Part shown: positions 52,316-64,000 of the stretch, in pieces
How the letters are laid out: the number at the start of each line of letters is the position of its first letter
Numbering within the stretch: position 1 is the stretch's first letter
From: Neocallimastix lanati (nom. inval.)
Taxonomy: Eukaryota > Neocallimastigomycota > Neocallimastigomycetes > Neocallimastigales > Neocallimastigaceae
Assembly: GCA_016946835.1 (NCBI GenBank)
Contig: JACVTC010000050.1
Location: 722,501-786,500 of the forward strand
Direction of reading: 5' to 3'
Length of the DNA stretch: 64,000 nt
Notes under the pieces: generated by a model
Databases searched by the model: none
The model's input: only the letters and a program-made list of their open reading frames with translations
What the model was told of the DNA's origin: nothing
Translations under genes and position numbers: made by a program

Positions 52316-55300
52316 ATGGCAAAACAAAAAAATGAGGATAATTCAAATAATAAAAAAAATGATATTATAGCATATAAGACACCACTTTTTAATTCTAAAA
52401 ATATTCAAAGTTTTGGTATATATAATGGTGATTTAGGAAAGTTAAATTTTATTAATGGCAATAATAACATAGATCTTTTAATATTACCGATTGATAAACT
52501 TTTAAATTCTCATAATGAAAATTTAAAATTTATGAGTGAAAATAAAAATCCAAATGTCTCATATTATGATTTTGTGTCTTCTTACAAAATGGTTTTAACC
52601 TCAATTAATGTTAGAGAAAAATGGAATGATTTTCAAAAACATTCTAAGGGTCATTTTTTTAAATATTTAAAAAAATTAGTAAAAGAAACTACAAAAGAAC
52701 TACCACAAGGTATTATTCAAGGTATTGTATTTTTTGAATTTTCTTATTTAGAAGAAAATCTCGGTATACCTGGATGTGTTCAGTTATTAGAAGATATGAC
52801 AAGTTTTTTTCAAAGTATGGTTAAATTAGTTGATATTGATGATTTAGATTTATTTAATAAAGTTAAAACATATATAAATGGTGTTGTATTAAAAAATTCA
52901 GTATTTTTTGAAGATGGTACACAAAAAACATCTTTAGATGCAGTAACTGCAGATTATCCCGATTTTCTTCAAAAATTGAAAAATGAAATAACAATTCGTT
53001 CCGATTTTATTGTATTAGATATAGAAATCCTTCCAGTTCGTCAGAAGCAACACGAGGAATATATTAGGGATCGTTATTACATTAAATGGTTGAATGGTTT
53101 TGGTTTTAAAGGATATACATGTAATAATAAAAACTTTCTTGATTTAAATGAACTAAAACCACTAGATTACAAAACTGTAGATGATGATAGTGTTTTTGAA
53201 TTTATTAATGATGGTGTTATTAAGGATACCCATTTAATTATGGAAGAATGCACTCTTCATGTTGATTGGAGAAACTTTAAAATTACTCCAGAAATTTGGA
53301 AAAAAACAATGCATTTAATTAAATTTCCGAAATTTATTAGAAAAAGAATTCCTTCTGTGTTTAATACCACTGAAAATGATTTCCATTCAGCAATTTATGA
53401 AAAAAAACCACCACCAAAACCTATTTCAATTAATGAAATTATTCAATCTATTCAGGTATTATATATAATTTACGAAACTAATAATAATAATATTAATAAT
53501 ACTAATTATTGTTATTATATTAATATCTATTTAAATTGAAAAATTAAAAATTCATTTCTTGATTAAAAGAATGAAGGAGAAGAAGATGAATTCCATGATT
53601 TAGTTCCAGATATTTTAGATCATATTAATAAAGGCTCTGATTCTCCAACAATATCGAAAAGTTCATCAGTAAAATTTAATGTTCCATTTAAAAATAAAAT
53701 GACTTGTTCCAGTTTAACGTATTTTGGTACAAGTTATGGAAAAACAAGAAAAATAGATGTTGAAAATAGTATATTAGAAGTTATGTATGAACTATTAAAG
53801 AAGAAATTATTAAGTCATGTTAGAACTTCTATAGATGTTCCAAGTAATAATTTTTCAGTTCAATTTGAAATTTTAATGAAAACATTAGATAGTATTATTA
53901 AAAAGCCAAGTAATTCAGCAAAATATTTATTAAAAATTTTAAGAAACTACAATCCTTTAAAAATTTTATTAAATTTAAGAGATGGACTTGCAAAGAACAA
54001 CATTAGAGTATATACAGCTACAAGCAATGCCTTTTTATTAAAAGAATCTTTTGATCTTCCATATAATGCAGTATGGGGTTTAGCTGGTGAAGATAAATCA
54101 GAATCTAATGTGTTATTAATATTTATTTCAGAAACTATTCCAAATATTCTTGAAGCTATTATTCATATATATGCAAAACAAGTGGCAGGTTATAATACAG
54201 GAATATGTACAATGCTTGAAAGTTTAGTAAATGCACAAGAAGTTGATGATTTATTACCAATTCCTGAACGTATGATATGGCAACTTAATAATAGTAGTTA
54301 TTCTGAAAAATTATCTTATATTCAAAATACAAAGGGAGTTATTAAAGATATACAAAAAAATAAAAGTTTATCATCTGAACAAATTAACTATTTAGCATCA
54401 TTAGCTGAATACATTAAAGGTTATTCAGAATATTTATTAATTGAAAAACAACGTTATTTAGATTATCTATTACAATGTGCTGAAACAGGTTATCAACCAA
54501 CTAAAACTAATAATTTAGAGGAAGAATTATGTAGAATTGTTGGTTGGGCAACACTTGATCCAGAAGGATTAAATACATTAAAGATATTTTCAACTTGTTT
54601 AACAGAAGCAATTACAGGTACTCAAGTAAAAATTAATTCACCATATACAGCGTGCATTGTATATTTGTTTTCATGTTTTTGGAAAGCATGTCGACGCATA
54701 GCTTGGTTAGAATTATTTTCATCGTTAGTTGCAATGAATCCATGTTTCTTACCAGAGTCTGATCAAGTATTTTTTTTTTTTTTAAATATTTTTATATAAA
54801 TTAATTATTATTTAAATTATTTATTATAAATATTTTAGAATTATACTTTAATCAAATGCAAATATTAAAAGTATTAAATTTAATATAAATTAAAATTAAA
54901 TACTTGTTTTTTATTTTTTTATTTTTTTATTTTTTTTTTAGGTTGCAGTTAGTTTAGAAATGACAACAACTCAAGCAAACTTAAATTTCTTATTTGATTT
55001 AACAAGTCATCAGTTATCTCATCCAATGCATAAATTATTAAGAGAAAGAGCCAAAAAGATACCTATATTCAAAAAAGTAACAGATGAAATTGTTAATGAA
55101 GAATTAAATGAACATTCAGCAAGAGTTTTAGCTAATGCTTTCTTATTTGTATATCCTGTAATTATTGATTTGGCATTTTCAAAATTTTTAGGCTCTGGTA
55201 TCTTCTTTACAGATAGAATGGATGAGGAAGCAAGGAAATGCTTAAACTATATTTTCTTAATTCTTTTCCCAATCGTTGGTGGTATTATTAATTCAATTGC

Positions 55301-58300
55301 AAGAACTTGTACCTATTATTTCTTCCAAAAGTCATTGCCATTAATGCTTAGCGCATTTATTAGAAGACTATCACTTTCAGTTATTGTTTATATAATTTCA
55401 GCATTCATTTTATCACTGGTACTATTTATTATGGAGAAATTTAAATGGTATGTTTTTGTATTTTCATTCCTTTATGGTGTATCATTCTGTCTTTATATGA
55501 CTTTCTTTTCAATTTTAGCAAGTCTTAAAGATTCAACTCAACTTGTTTTTACTTCAAGGGGACCAGCTTCTGCATTAAAGGGTGTTTGTATTATGATTAT
55601 TCCAATGTGCATAGCTAGATTTGCCTTTTTTGATACAACATATTCTACAATTGTATGGGCTATTTATTCTGTTGGTTTAACAGTTTCTTGGATTTTTATG
55701 GCGTACGAATATAGAAAAATTGCAAGAGATTATATGGATTGGCCATTTTCTCTTAATGTACCATCTGAAGCTGATATTCAAAATTTATTTGAAAAATCAT
55801 ATCCAAAGCCATTGCCATTTTTAAATGAAGAACAAGAATTATATGAAAAAAGAATTAGACTATGGGAACGCGCAGCAAGAGAGCATTATATGACCACAGT
55901 TACAAAAGCATTGGGTTCTAAAAATAATAATAAATTACCAACTATTATATATAAAAGAGAAAAGCAACAAAAATGGGAAACTGAATTAATGCAATGGTTC
56001 TTAATGAGAACAGGTACTTATCCACCACCAGCTAAATATAGTACTGAATGGGATACTATGTTAAAAGCTGCTATTAATGAATTAAAAAAGAAATATCAAG
56101 TTGAAAAATTAAATAGAGGTGATTTATTATTTGAATTCGAAAATACAGTTATTATATTTGGTGTATTATATTTTGTTTTTATTTTTATTGATAAATGGGT
56201 TTGGCTTTTCTCATATGGAAGACCTTCTCTTTACATTGAGGGTGATGGTATGCCAGAATATGTAGTAGGTACATTATTTGGTACGGTATTTATGCTTCTT
56301 TGCTCTGGCTTCTTAGAAATATCATTATCTCATATATTAGATGTTCATAAAGACTCATCTTCTCAATTACGATTAGGAGAATGTAATGCTGAAGAAATGT
56401 TTGTTAAATTTAATAATGCAAAACAAAAGGCTTATAAGAAAGAATTATTTAGATTCATATTGATAATGATTGCTGTACTTGTTTTTATTACAGGCGTTTA
56501 CTTTATTACAGTTGATATTACAAAGATTAGTTTATCTATTTATGGTATATCTGTTTTTGGATATATTGGTTTCTTATTAGGTCTTTTCCATAAATTATTC
56601 TTCCAAACCAATGAAAGTGAAGTTAAATTGAATTACTGTCTTTTGGGAATTGTTGCTCTTTGTATTGTATATTCTATCGTTATGTCTCAAATTTTTGGTG
56701 CTCGATGGTATATTGTTATTTCAACATCAATGAGTGGTTGGCTATTTGCCTTTTCATGTATTTTTTTATATATACATGAAACTTTTAGTAGTGTTCACTA
56801 CAATGTAACACTTTCACCTCATTTAGCTTCATCAGGTCAAAAGTATATTAATGACAAAAAAGACTCACTAGCCGAAAAAACTTTAGATACTTTTGTACAA
56901 ACAGCATTAAAAAAAGGATATGAAATGATAAGTAATGGTTCAAGACAAAAATTGATAGGAATCTATGCCCAATGTAATAAAAATTTAGTTGAATTACCAA
57001 AGCATCATATTATCAGATCATGTATTCCTTATGCTACTACTATTCTTAATGATATTATAAGAAATTTAGATGATGGTCACATAAAAGTTCATATCGTCCC
57101 AGAACAAGATTTATCTATTGCAGGTCACAATTATACTGCGACTTCTGTAATCGATGAAAGTGGAATTTTACATATTTATACATTTGTAAATCAATCAATG
57201 GGTATTGTTTCTGATGATTTAAGTCATGAAAATTTAATGTGGATTGGAACTGCTGTTATACATGAATTCTGTGAATCAGCTTGTGGTTATACACATGCAG
57301 AATCATGTGTTGCCGAATTTTTACTTTCACCTTTACCAGATATTTTAGACACTTTACCAAGTCGTATGTTATATCAAATAAAGAACTCTACAAAATTACA
57401 ATTAAGTCAATTATTAATGGGAACTGTTAATGTTAATAATACAAAGGGTGCTTTAGGTCTTAATATTGATAAATTTTGGCCTGTATTATCCCAACAATCA
57501 AGAAATTGGTTTGTTAGATGGGCTGGAAACTGGGAAGATGCCTTAGCAGCATTTAAATTAGTAATATTAATACTGTCATTTTTATTTAATAATTATTAAT
57601 AAATTCTATATAATTATATATAATAAAATTAATTAATTTATTATTTTTATATATTTTATTAAATTTTTTTAATATTTTATCATAATTTAAATATTTTATT
57701 AATTTTTATATTTTTTTCCTTTTTTTTTTTTTTTTATAATTTTTATATTCTATTATATAGAAAAAGAAATGTAAATATAATGATGATAGATTCAGTGATT
57801 TCTTAGATTCTATTCCAAGAGATCTCATGGCTATTTTTAGAGATGTACATAAAAATTCACAAATTACCATTAGACAAATTGTTGCGATTAATGTATTTTC
57901 ACTATTTATTTCACGTACAATTGCTTCATTTATAGTTAAACAATATAAGAATCCAAAAGCATCAGCAACAAGCGATTCTTTAAAGAGAGTTCGCAGATTT
58001 TCATTTGCAGTTCGTATGAATACTATAGATCCATTTAGACGTAATCCAACTATTAAGCGTGGTTATACTATGAGACATTCTCAAACTGAAAATGAAGTTG
58101 AAAAACCTCCATTTAGTGAAGTTATTAGATTAAAATTTGAAGAATTCTTTTTGGTATTTTTTATGGCGTTAACTGGTGATTCTCGTTTTGGTCGTGAATT
58201 AAGTGCTACTAATATTCCAAATATTATAAAATTATTTTTCTCATTTATTTATAGTATTACTAGAAGATTAGTATGGATATTGACCAAAAACTTCTATTTA

Positions 58301-61291
58301 GATCATAAAACTGAAACTACTACTTTAATTAACTCTATGAGTCGTGGCTTATTCAGAGAACAATTTTTTGGTCGTGATGGTAAATTAGAACGTGTTGATT
58401 CATTTAATTCTGCATTAAATACAATGGTTAGTATTTTAAAACATGAAGGTAATACTATTATTGCTGAAAGATATAATGGGCCAAAGCCACCAAATTGGAG
58501 ACCAACTGAAAAAGATAAACCACTCAGTAGAGGTTATTTTGATGCTTCTAGTAATCAATTAACACATGAATTTGATTTAGATAACAAAGGAAATATAACT
58601 CAAACAAGAATATATTCATATCCTGATAATACTTTATTTTTCCCAAGAGAAGGATATGTATTTGATGGTATGGTTGATCCAAATACAAAGAATTTAAAAG
58701 ATCATGAAACTTTAATAGAAACTCGTCTATTTGCTTCTAATATTGCTAGTTTAACATCTATGCTATACTTAAAGATTAAGAATGATGAAGGTAAGATTGT
58801 TGATATTCATGTAAGTTACGTCTATGAATTATCTGATACAGCTTCAACACACCCTGTTCCAAAATATGCTTCTTATCAGTGTCCCCAAGATAGATGGTTA
58901 ATGGTTACATATTTTGCAGCAGGTTGGAGAATTGATAATACTACTAGTGGTTCATCACCAAAATTTTCACGCGTAGAATTTAGAAGATTAGATCAACAAA
59001 AACAAGTTTATATTACTGAATTTGATTATTCTCATCCCCAACACACAAGACTTAATACTATCTTACTTAATCAAGAAACTGGTATGTCTATTCCAATTTC
59101 AACACCAACTGAAGTCGCACAAGACCCTTTGAAATTACTTCCAAGATTACCACCATCTTCATTTTATGTTTATAATGAATTATTAACACATGATTTGAAA
59201 TCAAGAACCACTGGATTCCTTTCAAGGCAAGGTCGTCATAAATATATTTATGCTGCACCATTTGGTACTACTCGTGGTAGACAAGAACTTTGGACTTATT
59301 GGAGAGCAAATAAAATTGAAGGTGTTTTTGCTAGAGATGTAGATGAACATTTATTAAGAGAAGAACCAGTACTAAAGAATTATTGGAGAGCTCGTGATAG
59401 AGGAAAGAAGGAAGAAGCTCAAGCATCCTTAATGGAGTTCAAGGAAATTCTTGATGTTATTTTAGTAGTTTCTGATAATCCAACTACTCGTACTAATTTA
59501 CATATTAAGTTCTCTGATTTAGATGCTCTTGGTACAGGTGGAGATGGTGTAAGAGTTGGTAGACAGTCAGTCCGTCAAGATAATGAAATTCTTCCTGTAA
59601 TGAATTTAGATAGTGGTACTTGGCCAACTGGTGGAGGTGGTGTAGGTAGTTGTAGAAGAGATTTAATTGATTATCTTTCTAGAATTCGTTGGACAGCCTT
59701 CGTCGAAATTGGTTCAGCTGAAGCAGTACAACGTGATTATCAGATTGAAAGAAATATTTCTTCAATTACATATCTACCATTATGGGATGTCGATTTCTCA
59801 TCACCAGATGAAAATATTTACAGAAATTTAGATTTCAGAACATTAAGAAGAAAGAAGATTGCTACAAAAGATAATCTTATTAATTCAGTATTTGTACCAA
59901 TGGTTTATCAATTAATTAATGCTATTGCTGATGATGAATTAGATAGTAATAAGTTAACAGAATATGAAGAATTATTTGTAGATATGTATATGTATTTCCA
60001 AAAATGTGATTGGGTAAAGAGTTGGAATCATGCTTCTACTCAACAAACTTGGATTTCAACTTGGATTGAATGTTCTAAGAAACGTTACAAGAAAAAAGAT
60101 ACTATCTTATTAGAAATGCCAACATTAAAAGAAATTGATATGCTTTTCTCTCTTCTTACTCGTTTATTATTACCATTATCAGCAACTTTACCAAAAATAC
60201 CAGTTGTTCATGTATCTCACCATGGTATTCAAGCAATATTAGGTATTATTTCTAAAGCTATTCATAAATCTACTTTAATTGTATGGGATCATGGTATCTT
60301 ATGGAGAGAAAGATTGTTTGGTTTATGCACAGCTGAAGCAATGCCAAGATTTGTACAAATGGGTTTAGTTGGTATTACCAGATTGGTTTGTAGATTAGTA
60401 TTTGTTAAGGCTGATTATGTTAATCCATGTACTAGTATTCAAAATGTAGATTGGGAAAAATGGTTAGGAGGTGGAAAATATAATGATGACCAACAAAAAA
60501 TCGATGTTTCGAGACGAATTTATCCTGTTGTTAATGGTATGAATGTTGCTAGATTTAAACCAAAACCAGAATTAGAAAACAGTTCACCATTAGCTGTTAT
60601 GCTTTCACATGTATCACCAGTTAAAGATATCCATAACGCTATTTATGCGGCTAATGTTATTGTAAATCAATTACATATTCAAAACTATCAATTATTTATT
60701 TATGGTAGTAAAGAAAAGGATGCAGCATATGCCGCTGAAAGTGAAAATCTTATATCTTCATTAAATTTACAAGGTAAAGTAATTCTTAAAGGTTTAGGTA
60801 GCCCATCAGATGTATTACCAGCTGGTTGGATTTTTGTTAATTCATCAATTACTGAAGGTTTACCATTAGCCTTGGGTGAAGCTGGTCTTTGTGGCTTACC
60901 AGTTGTATGTACAGATGTTGGTGGTTCTCGTGAAGTTATTTCAGATCTTTCTACAGGTGTTGTTTACGGTGCAATTGCGCCACCGGCAAAGGCAAGACAA
61001 CTTGCTCTTGGTGAACTAAGAGTATTAACTATGTCTGATGGTTTAGAGCAATTAATTGATCCAAATGCACCAGTAGTTCGTTTAGATGATTTATTAAATG
61101 AAGGACCACAGGCAGTTGAAAAACGTATGTGTCTTGAAGATATTCGTGAAAAAAGAAGAAAATTAGGTTTACAATTAAGAGAACGTACAATTCAAACTTT
61201 TTCAATTGCTAAATATTGGAGACAACATGAACAAGTATTATGGCTTGGATGGCTTTACACTCACAGAAAATCAAGGTCTTCTTTTGAATGA
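52316..61291 (+). CDS. Giant multi-span membrane protein with C-terminal GT4 (PelF-like) glycosyltransferase domain
   Basis: Four exons: 52316-53455, 53570-54766, 54942-57560, 57761-61291, all in phase 0, giving about 2,828 residues. Residues 1-780 are soluble-looking with no family recognised. About twelve hydrophobic segments follow in two clusters (roughly 840-1035 and 1181-1400), then more non-membrane sequence with two short hydrophobic stretches in exon 4. The last ~330 residues (about 2460-2790) form a GT-B, GT4-type domain: 'HVSHHGIQ', 'WDHGILWRER', 'YPVVNGMNVARFKP', 'SHVSPVKDIHNAI', 'LFIYGS', and the catalytic E-x7-E in 'SITEGLPLALGEAG' with 'PVVCTDVGGSREV'. This order matches PelF-type GT4 enzymes, which use a sugar nucleotide (UDP-glucose for PelF). 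A role in making a cell-wall or surface glycan at a membrane is likely. Fusion to so many spans is unlike bacterial PelF. Start ATG at 52316 is the first in frame. Confidence 0.85.
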
Positions 61292-61713
61292 AAAAAATAA
61301 TCATATTCTATTTTAATGTTTAAGTTTAATATAGGAAAAAAAATAAAGAGAGAAAATATTTATAAAAATCATTACTGCATGTATTTTAAGAGAATAATCA
61401 TGATATTTAATTATTTTATTATATGAAGTTATAGAATTTATATTTAATCTTTTTATTTTTTTTATACAAATTCTTTTTAATTTTTATAATTAAAAGATAT
61501 TTCATGATAAATTATGTTACTATTTTTTACTAATTATTTATTGATAAAAATCATATTATAATTTTTAATATAAAATTAAAATAGCATAACATAAAATATA
61601 TAAATATAAAATAAATAAATATATTATATAAAATATATATTATTATTATTATTTATTATTATTATTTATTATTATTTATTATTATTATTTATTATTATTA
61701 TTATTATTTATTA

Positions 61714-61749
<36 letters not shown>

Positions 61750-62078
61750 TATTATTATTATTTATTATTATTTATTATTATTATTTATTATTATTATTAT
61801 TTATTATTATTATTATTTATTATTATTATTATTATTATTTATTATTATTATTATTATTATTAATATTTGTAATTTATATTATTTGTACATATTCGATCAT
61901 ATAAAATTCAAAAAAAAATTACATTATGGAAATTTTTTAGTTATAAGTATAATTATTTAGGAAATTTATTATTTATGACATATTAAATTTGATAGTATAA
62001 TTTAAATAAACTTTTAAAAAATTTAAAGTTTAAATTTTGAATGAATTTTTAACACAATAATAAAAAAAAAAAGGCAGA

Positions 62079-62123
<45 letters not shown>

Positions 62124-62343
62124 GAAAATTCTATTAATAAAAGTTTAAAAAATATATATATATATAAAAAAATTAAAATCCATCGAGAATTTTTAATTTT
62201 TTATATTATTCTGATTTAATATAAACAAAAAAGTATGAACATTAAATAATATTGATATAAAAGAAATTATCATAAATATTTAACAAAACATATAATTTTT
62301 ATTTTATAAATTAATATAGTAATATTTAATTAATATTAAAAAA
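61292..62343. other. Intergenic region with TTA/TTTA minisatellite
   Basis: Between two same-strand genes. A TTATTATTTA-type repeat array lies at about 61639-61862 and a poly(A) run at about 62078-62122. No gene is visible. Confidence 0.75.
61639..61862. repeat. TTA/TTTA minisatellite
   Basis: Irregular alternation of ATT triplets with TTTA, giving 10-, 13- and 16-bp units. No fixed higher-order unit was found. Confidence 0.88.
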
Positions 62344-64000
62344 ATGCGGTTAAAACATATTATAATATGTCTATCATATATATTCATTGTAATTGCTTCA
62401 AATATTCCTAGTAATTCCAATTATAGTAATAATTTTATATAATTTAATTAAAATATTTAAACTATTGTGAAGAAATTAATATGAATGAATAAAAATTTAT
62501 ATATTATATAATTATAGTAAATAAAAATGAAAAGAACGAATTAAATGAATCCTCCCAAAATAATACTTATAATGAAAATGATTTATTACAAAGTCAAGAA
62601 ATTGCATCTCAAGAAACAAAAAGGAATAAAGAACAAAATGCAAAGAATGAAAATATTAGTACTTTATTGAAGGATATTAATAAAAAGGAAGAAGGTGTAT
62701 TTAATTTTAATTATAATAATTATTTAAATAAAAATAAAAATAATAATAGCAACAGCAACAACAATAATAATTATAAAATTAATAATAATAGTTATTATAA
62801 TATAAATAATAAACAAAATAATAATTATAATAATAAAATTAATACATCGAATTCATCAAATAAATTATTAAATATTTCGAAAATTCCTACAATTACAGAA
62901 ATAAAAACGATGACGATAACATCTTGTGTATCACAGCCAACTAATATAGAAAAAATGTCATATATTGATACAGACTTATTTACTATTTTAAAAAGTTCTA
63001 CTTGTATAAATTTATTAAATAGGTATTTTAAACCAAATATTAGTATTTATTTTGAAAATGATGTTACGTTGATTACCTCATCACAAGGATTTATTATTAA
63101 TCGTAAAGGTATTCCAGATTGTTCTAAAAATGTTTCTTCAAACATATCTAATAATAAAATAAAATTAATGACATATGACCCAAGGTATGGATTATGTATT
63201 GGAAAAGAATGCTATAGAGTTGAACGGGTTATTGATTTCTCATGTAAATTTGAAAATAATAAGAATAAAAACGATTTTCCAACTGAAAAAACAATTTGGT
63301 ACTCTTTATATAATAGTAAAAGTATCACAACTTTTTATGATGGAAAATCAATGACCTGTATAGGAAATCAATGTCCTCTTTCATATGAATGTACCTTAAG
63401 AAATCCTGATGATTTAATTGATATTTCATTTAATTATTTCAATGGGAAATTGTCAATTAAAAATAGCCAAAATGAAGTAGAAACTTACACTAATAATTCA
63501 GAAACGAATGCAATATTGAATATTTTATCAAAGTTGAATATTAGTGTATGTATATAAATATTTATTATTTTATTAATTATATATATATTAAAGATATATA
63601 TATATATATTATTATTATTTTATAACTTTTTAGAATAAAAATAACTATGATATTAATGCATGCGATTTCTCAAATTATATTACATGTAAAGATAAAAGAA
63701 TTGTTGCCTTGTAAGTTTATTAAAATTTATATAAAATTCATTATGAAAATTATATATAAAATATGATGTTAAAAACATTTATCTTTTAAATTTGAAATAT
63801 ACAAAATAAAATATAATACAGAGATCTTTCAAAATTTATTATAAAAAAGGAAATATGGGATTTAATTATTAAAATAGAAAGTTTAGAAGAATTAACTTTA
63901 CGTGATTGTTCATTAACTTCAAATTTACTTGAAAACATTGGAAATTTAATAAATCTAAAAAAATTGGATATTTCAAAAAATTTAATTACAACTGGATTAA
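62344..64000 (+). CDS. Secreted Asn/Cys-rich leucine-rich-repeat protein (5' part, cut by window end)
   Basis: Exons 62344-62410, 62518-63545, 63634-63710 and 63822 onward, in phase; the gene continues past 64000. Exon 1 encodes a signal peptide (MRLK then 'HIIICLSYIFIVIAS'), so secretion or surface display is likely. A long Asn/Lys-rich low-complexity segment follows (through about residue 160 and encoded mostly by AAT/AAA). Next is a Cys-containing domain of about 200 residues not recognised from any family ('LGICIGKECYRVER'-like and 'GNQCPLSYEC' segments). Then 'ACDFSNYITCKDKRIVALDLS' type sequence opens leucine-rich repeats: 'LEELTLRDCSLTSNLL' and 'LINLKKLDISKNLI'. The Cys-pair cap before LDLS resembles the N-terminal cap of extracellular LRR proteins. 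Its ligand cannot be inferred. Confidence 0.82.

Overview
The window looks like nuclear DNA of an anaerobic gut fungus (Neocallimastigomycota). Non-coding DNA is almost pure A and T, with long poly(A)/poly(T) tracts and (AAT)n, (ATTTT)n and TTTA/TTA arrays. Genes carry many short GT-AG introns. The proteins are fungal and fit this group: a secreted CotH-domain protein with the family's 'LGYYEP' tail, a secreted leucine-rich-repeat protein, long ankyrin proteins built on a 'LMYACENG' consensus, a Ste13/Dap2-type dipeptidyl aminopeptidase, Sip5, Ash2/Bre2, Snx4 and a giant GT4 glycosyltransferase. The lineage is inferred; no rRNA or other marker gene is present.

Layout. 1-960: decayed coding DNA, possibly the tail of a non-LTR retrotransposon. 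3682-6645 and 9404-13318 (+): two intronless paralogous ankyrin genes, separated by a 1.5-kb ATTTT microsatellite/minisatellite array. 14924-17533 (-): six-exon CotH gene with intact splice sites but four frame breaks. 19473-25046 (-): 20-exon membrane dipeptidyl aminopeptidase, including a 6-nt micro-exon. 26339-30016 (+): eight-exon ASH2/Bre2 gene. 31344-33808 (-): seven-exon Sip5-type RING protein. 35030-40480: intergenic DNA with three minisatellites, a strikingly GC-richer island (about 36.7-37.87 kb) ending in a tRNA-like sequence with Pol III A and B boxes, and a strong hairpin. 41880-43791 (+): four-exon MFS transporter. 46559-49655 (-): eleven-exon Snx4/Atg24-type sorting nexin. 50340-51720: more decayed coding DNA with a reverse-transcriptase-like fragment. 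52316-61291 (+): four-exon gene for a roughly 2,828-residue multi-membrane-span protein with a C-terminal PelF-like GT4 domain. 62344-64000 (+): 5' part of a secreted Cys/Asn-rich LRR protein that runs off the window.

The genes do not form a pathway. They mix housekeeping functions (COMPASS chromatin complex, endosomal sorting and autophagy, secretory-pathway peptidase) with lineage-typical surface or secreted families (CotH, LRR, GT4, ankyrin). Exon models were built by hand from splice sites, reading phase and family motifs. All intact multi-exon models keep phase across every junction.
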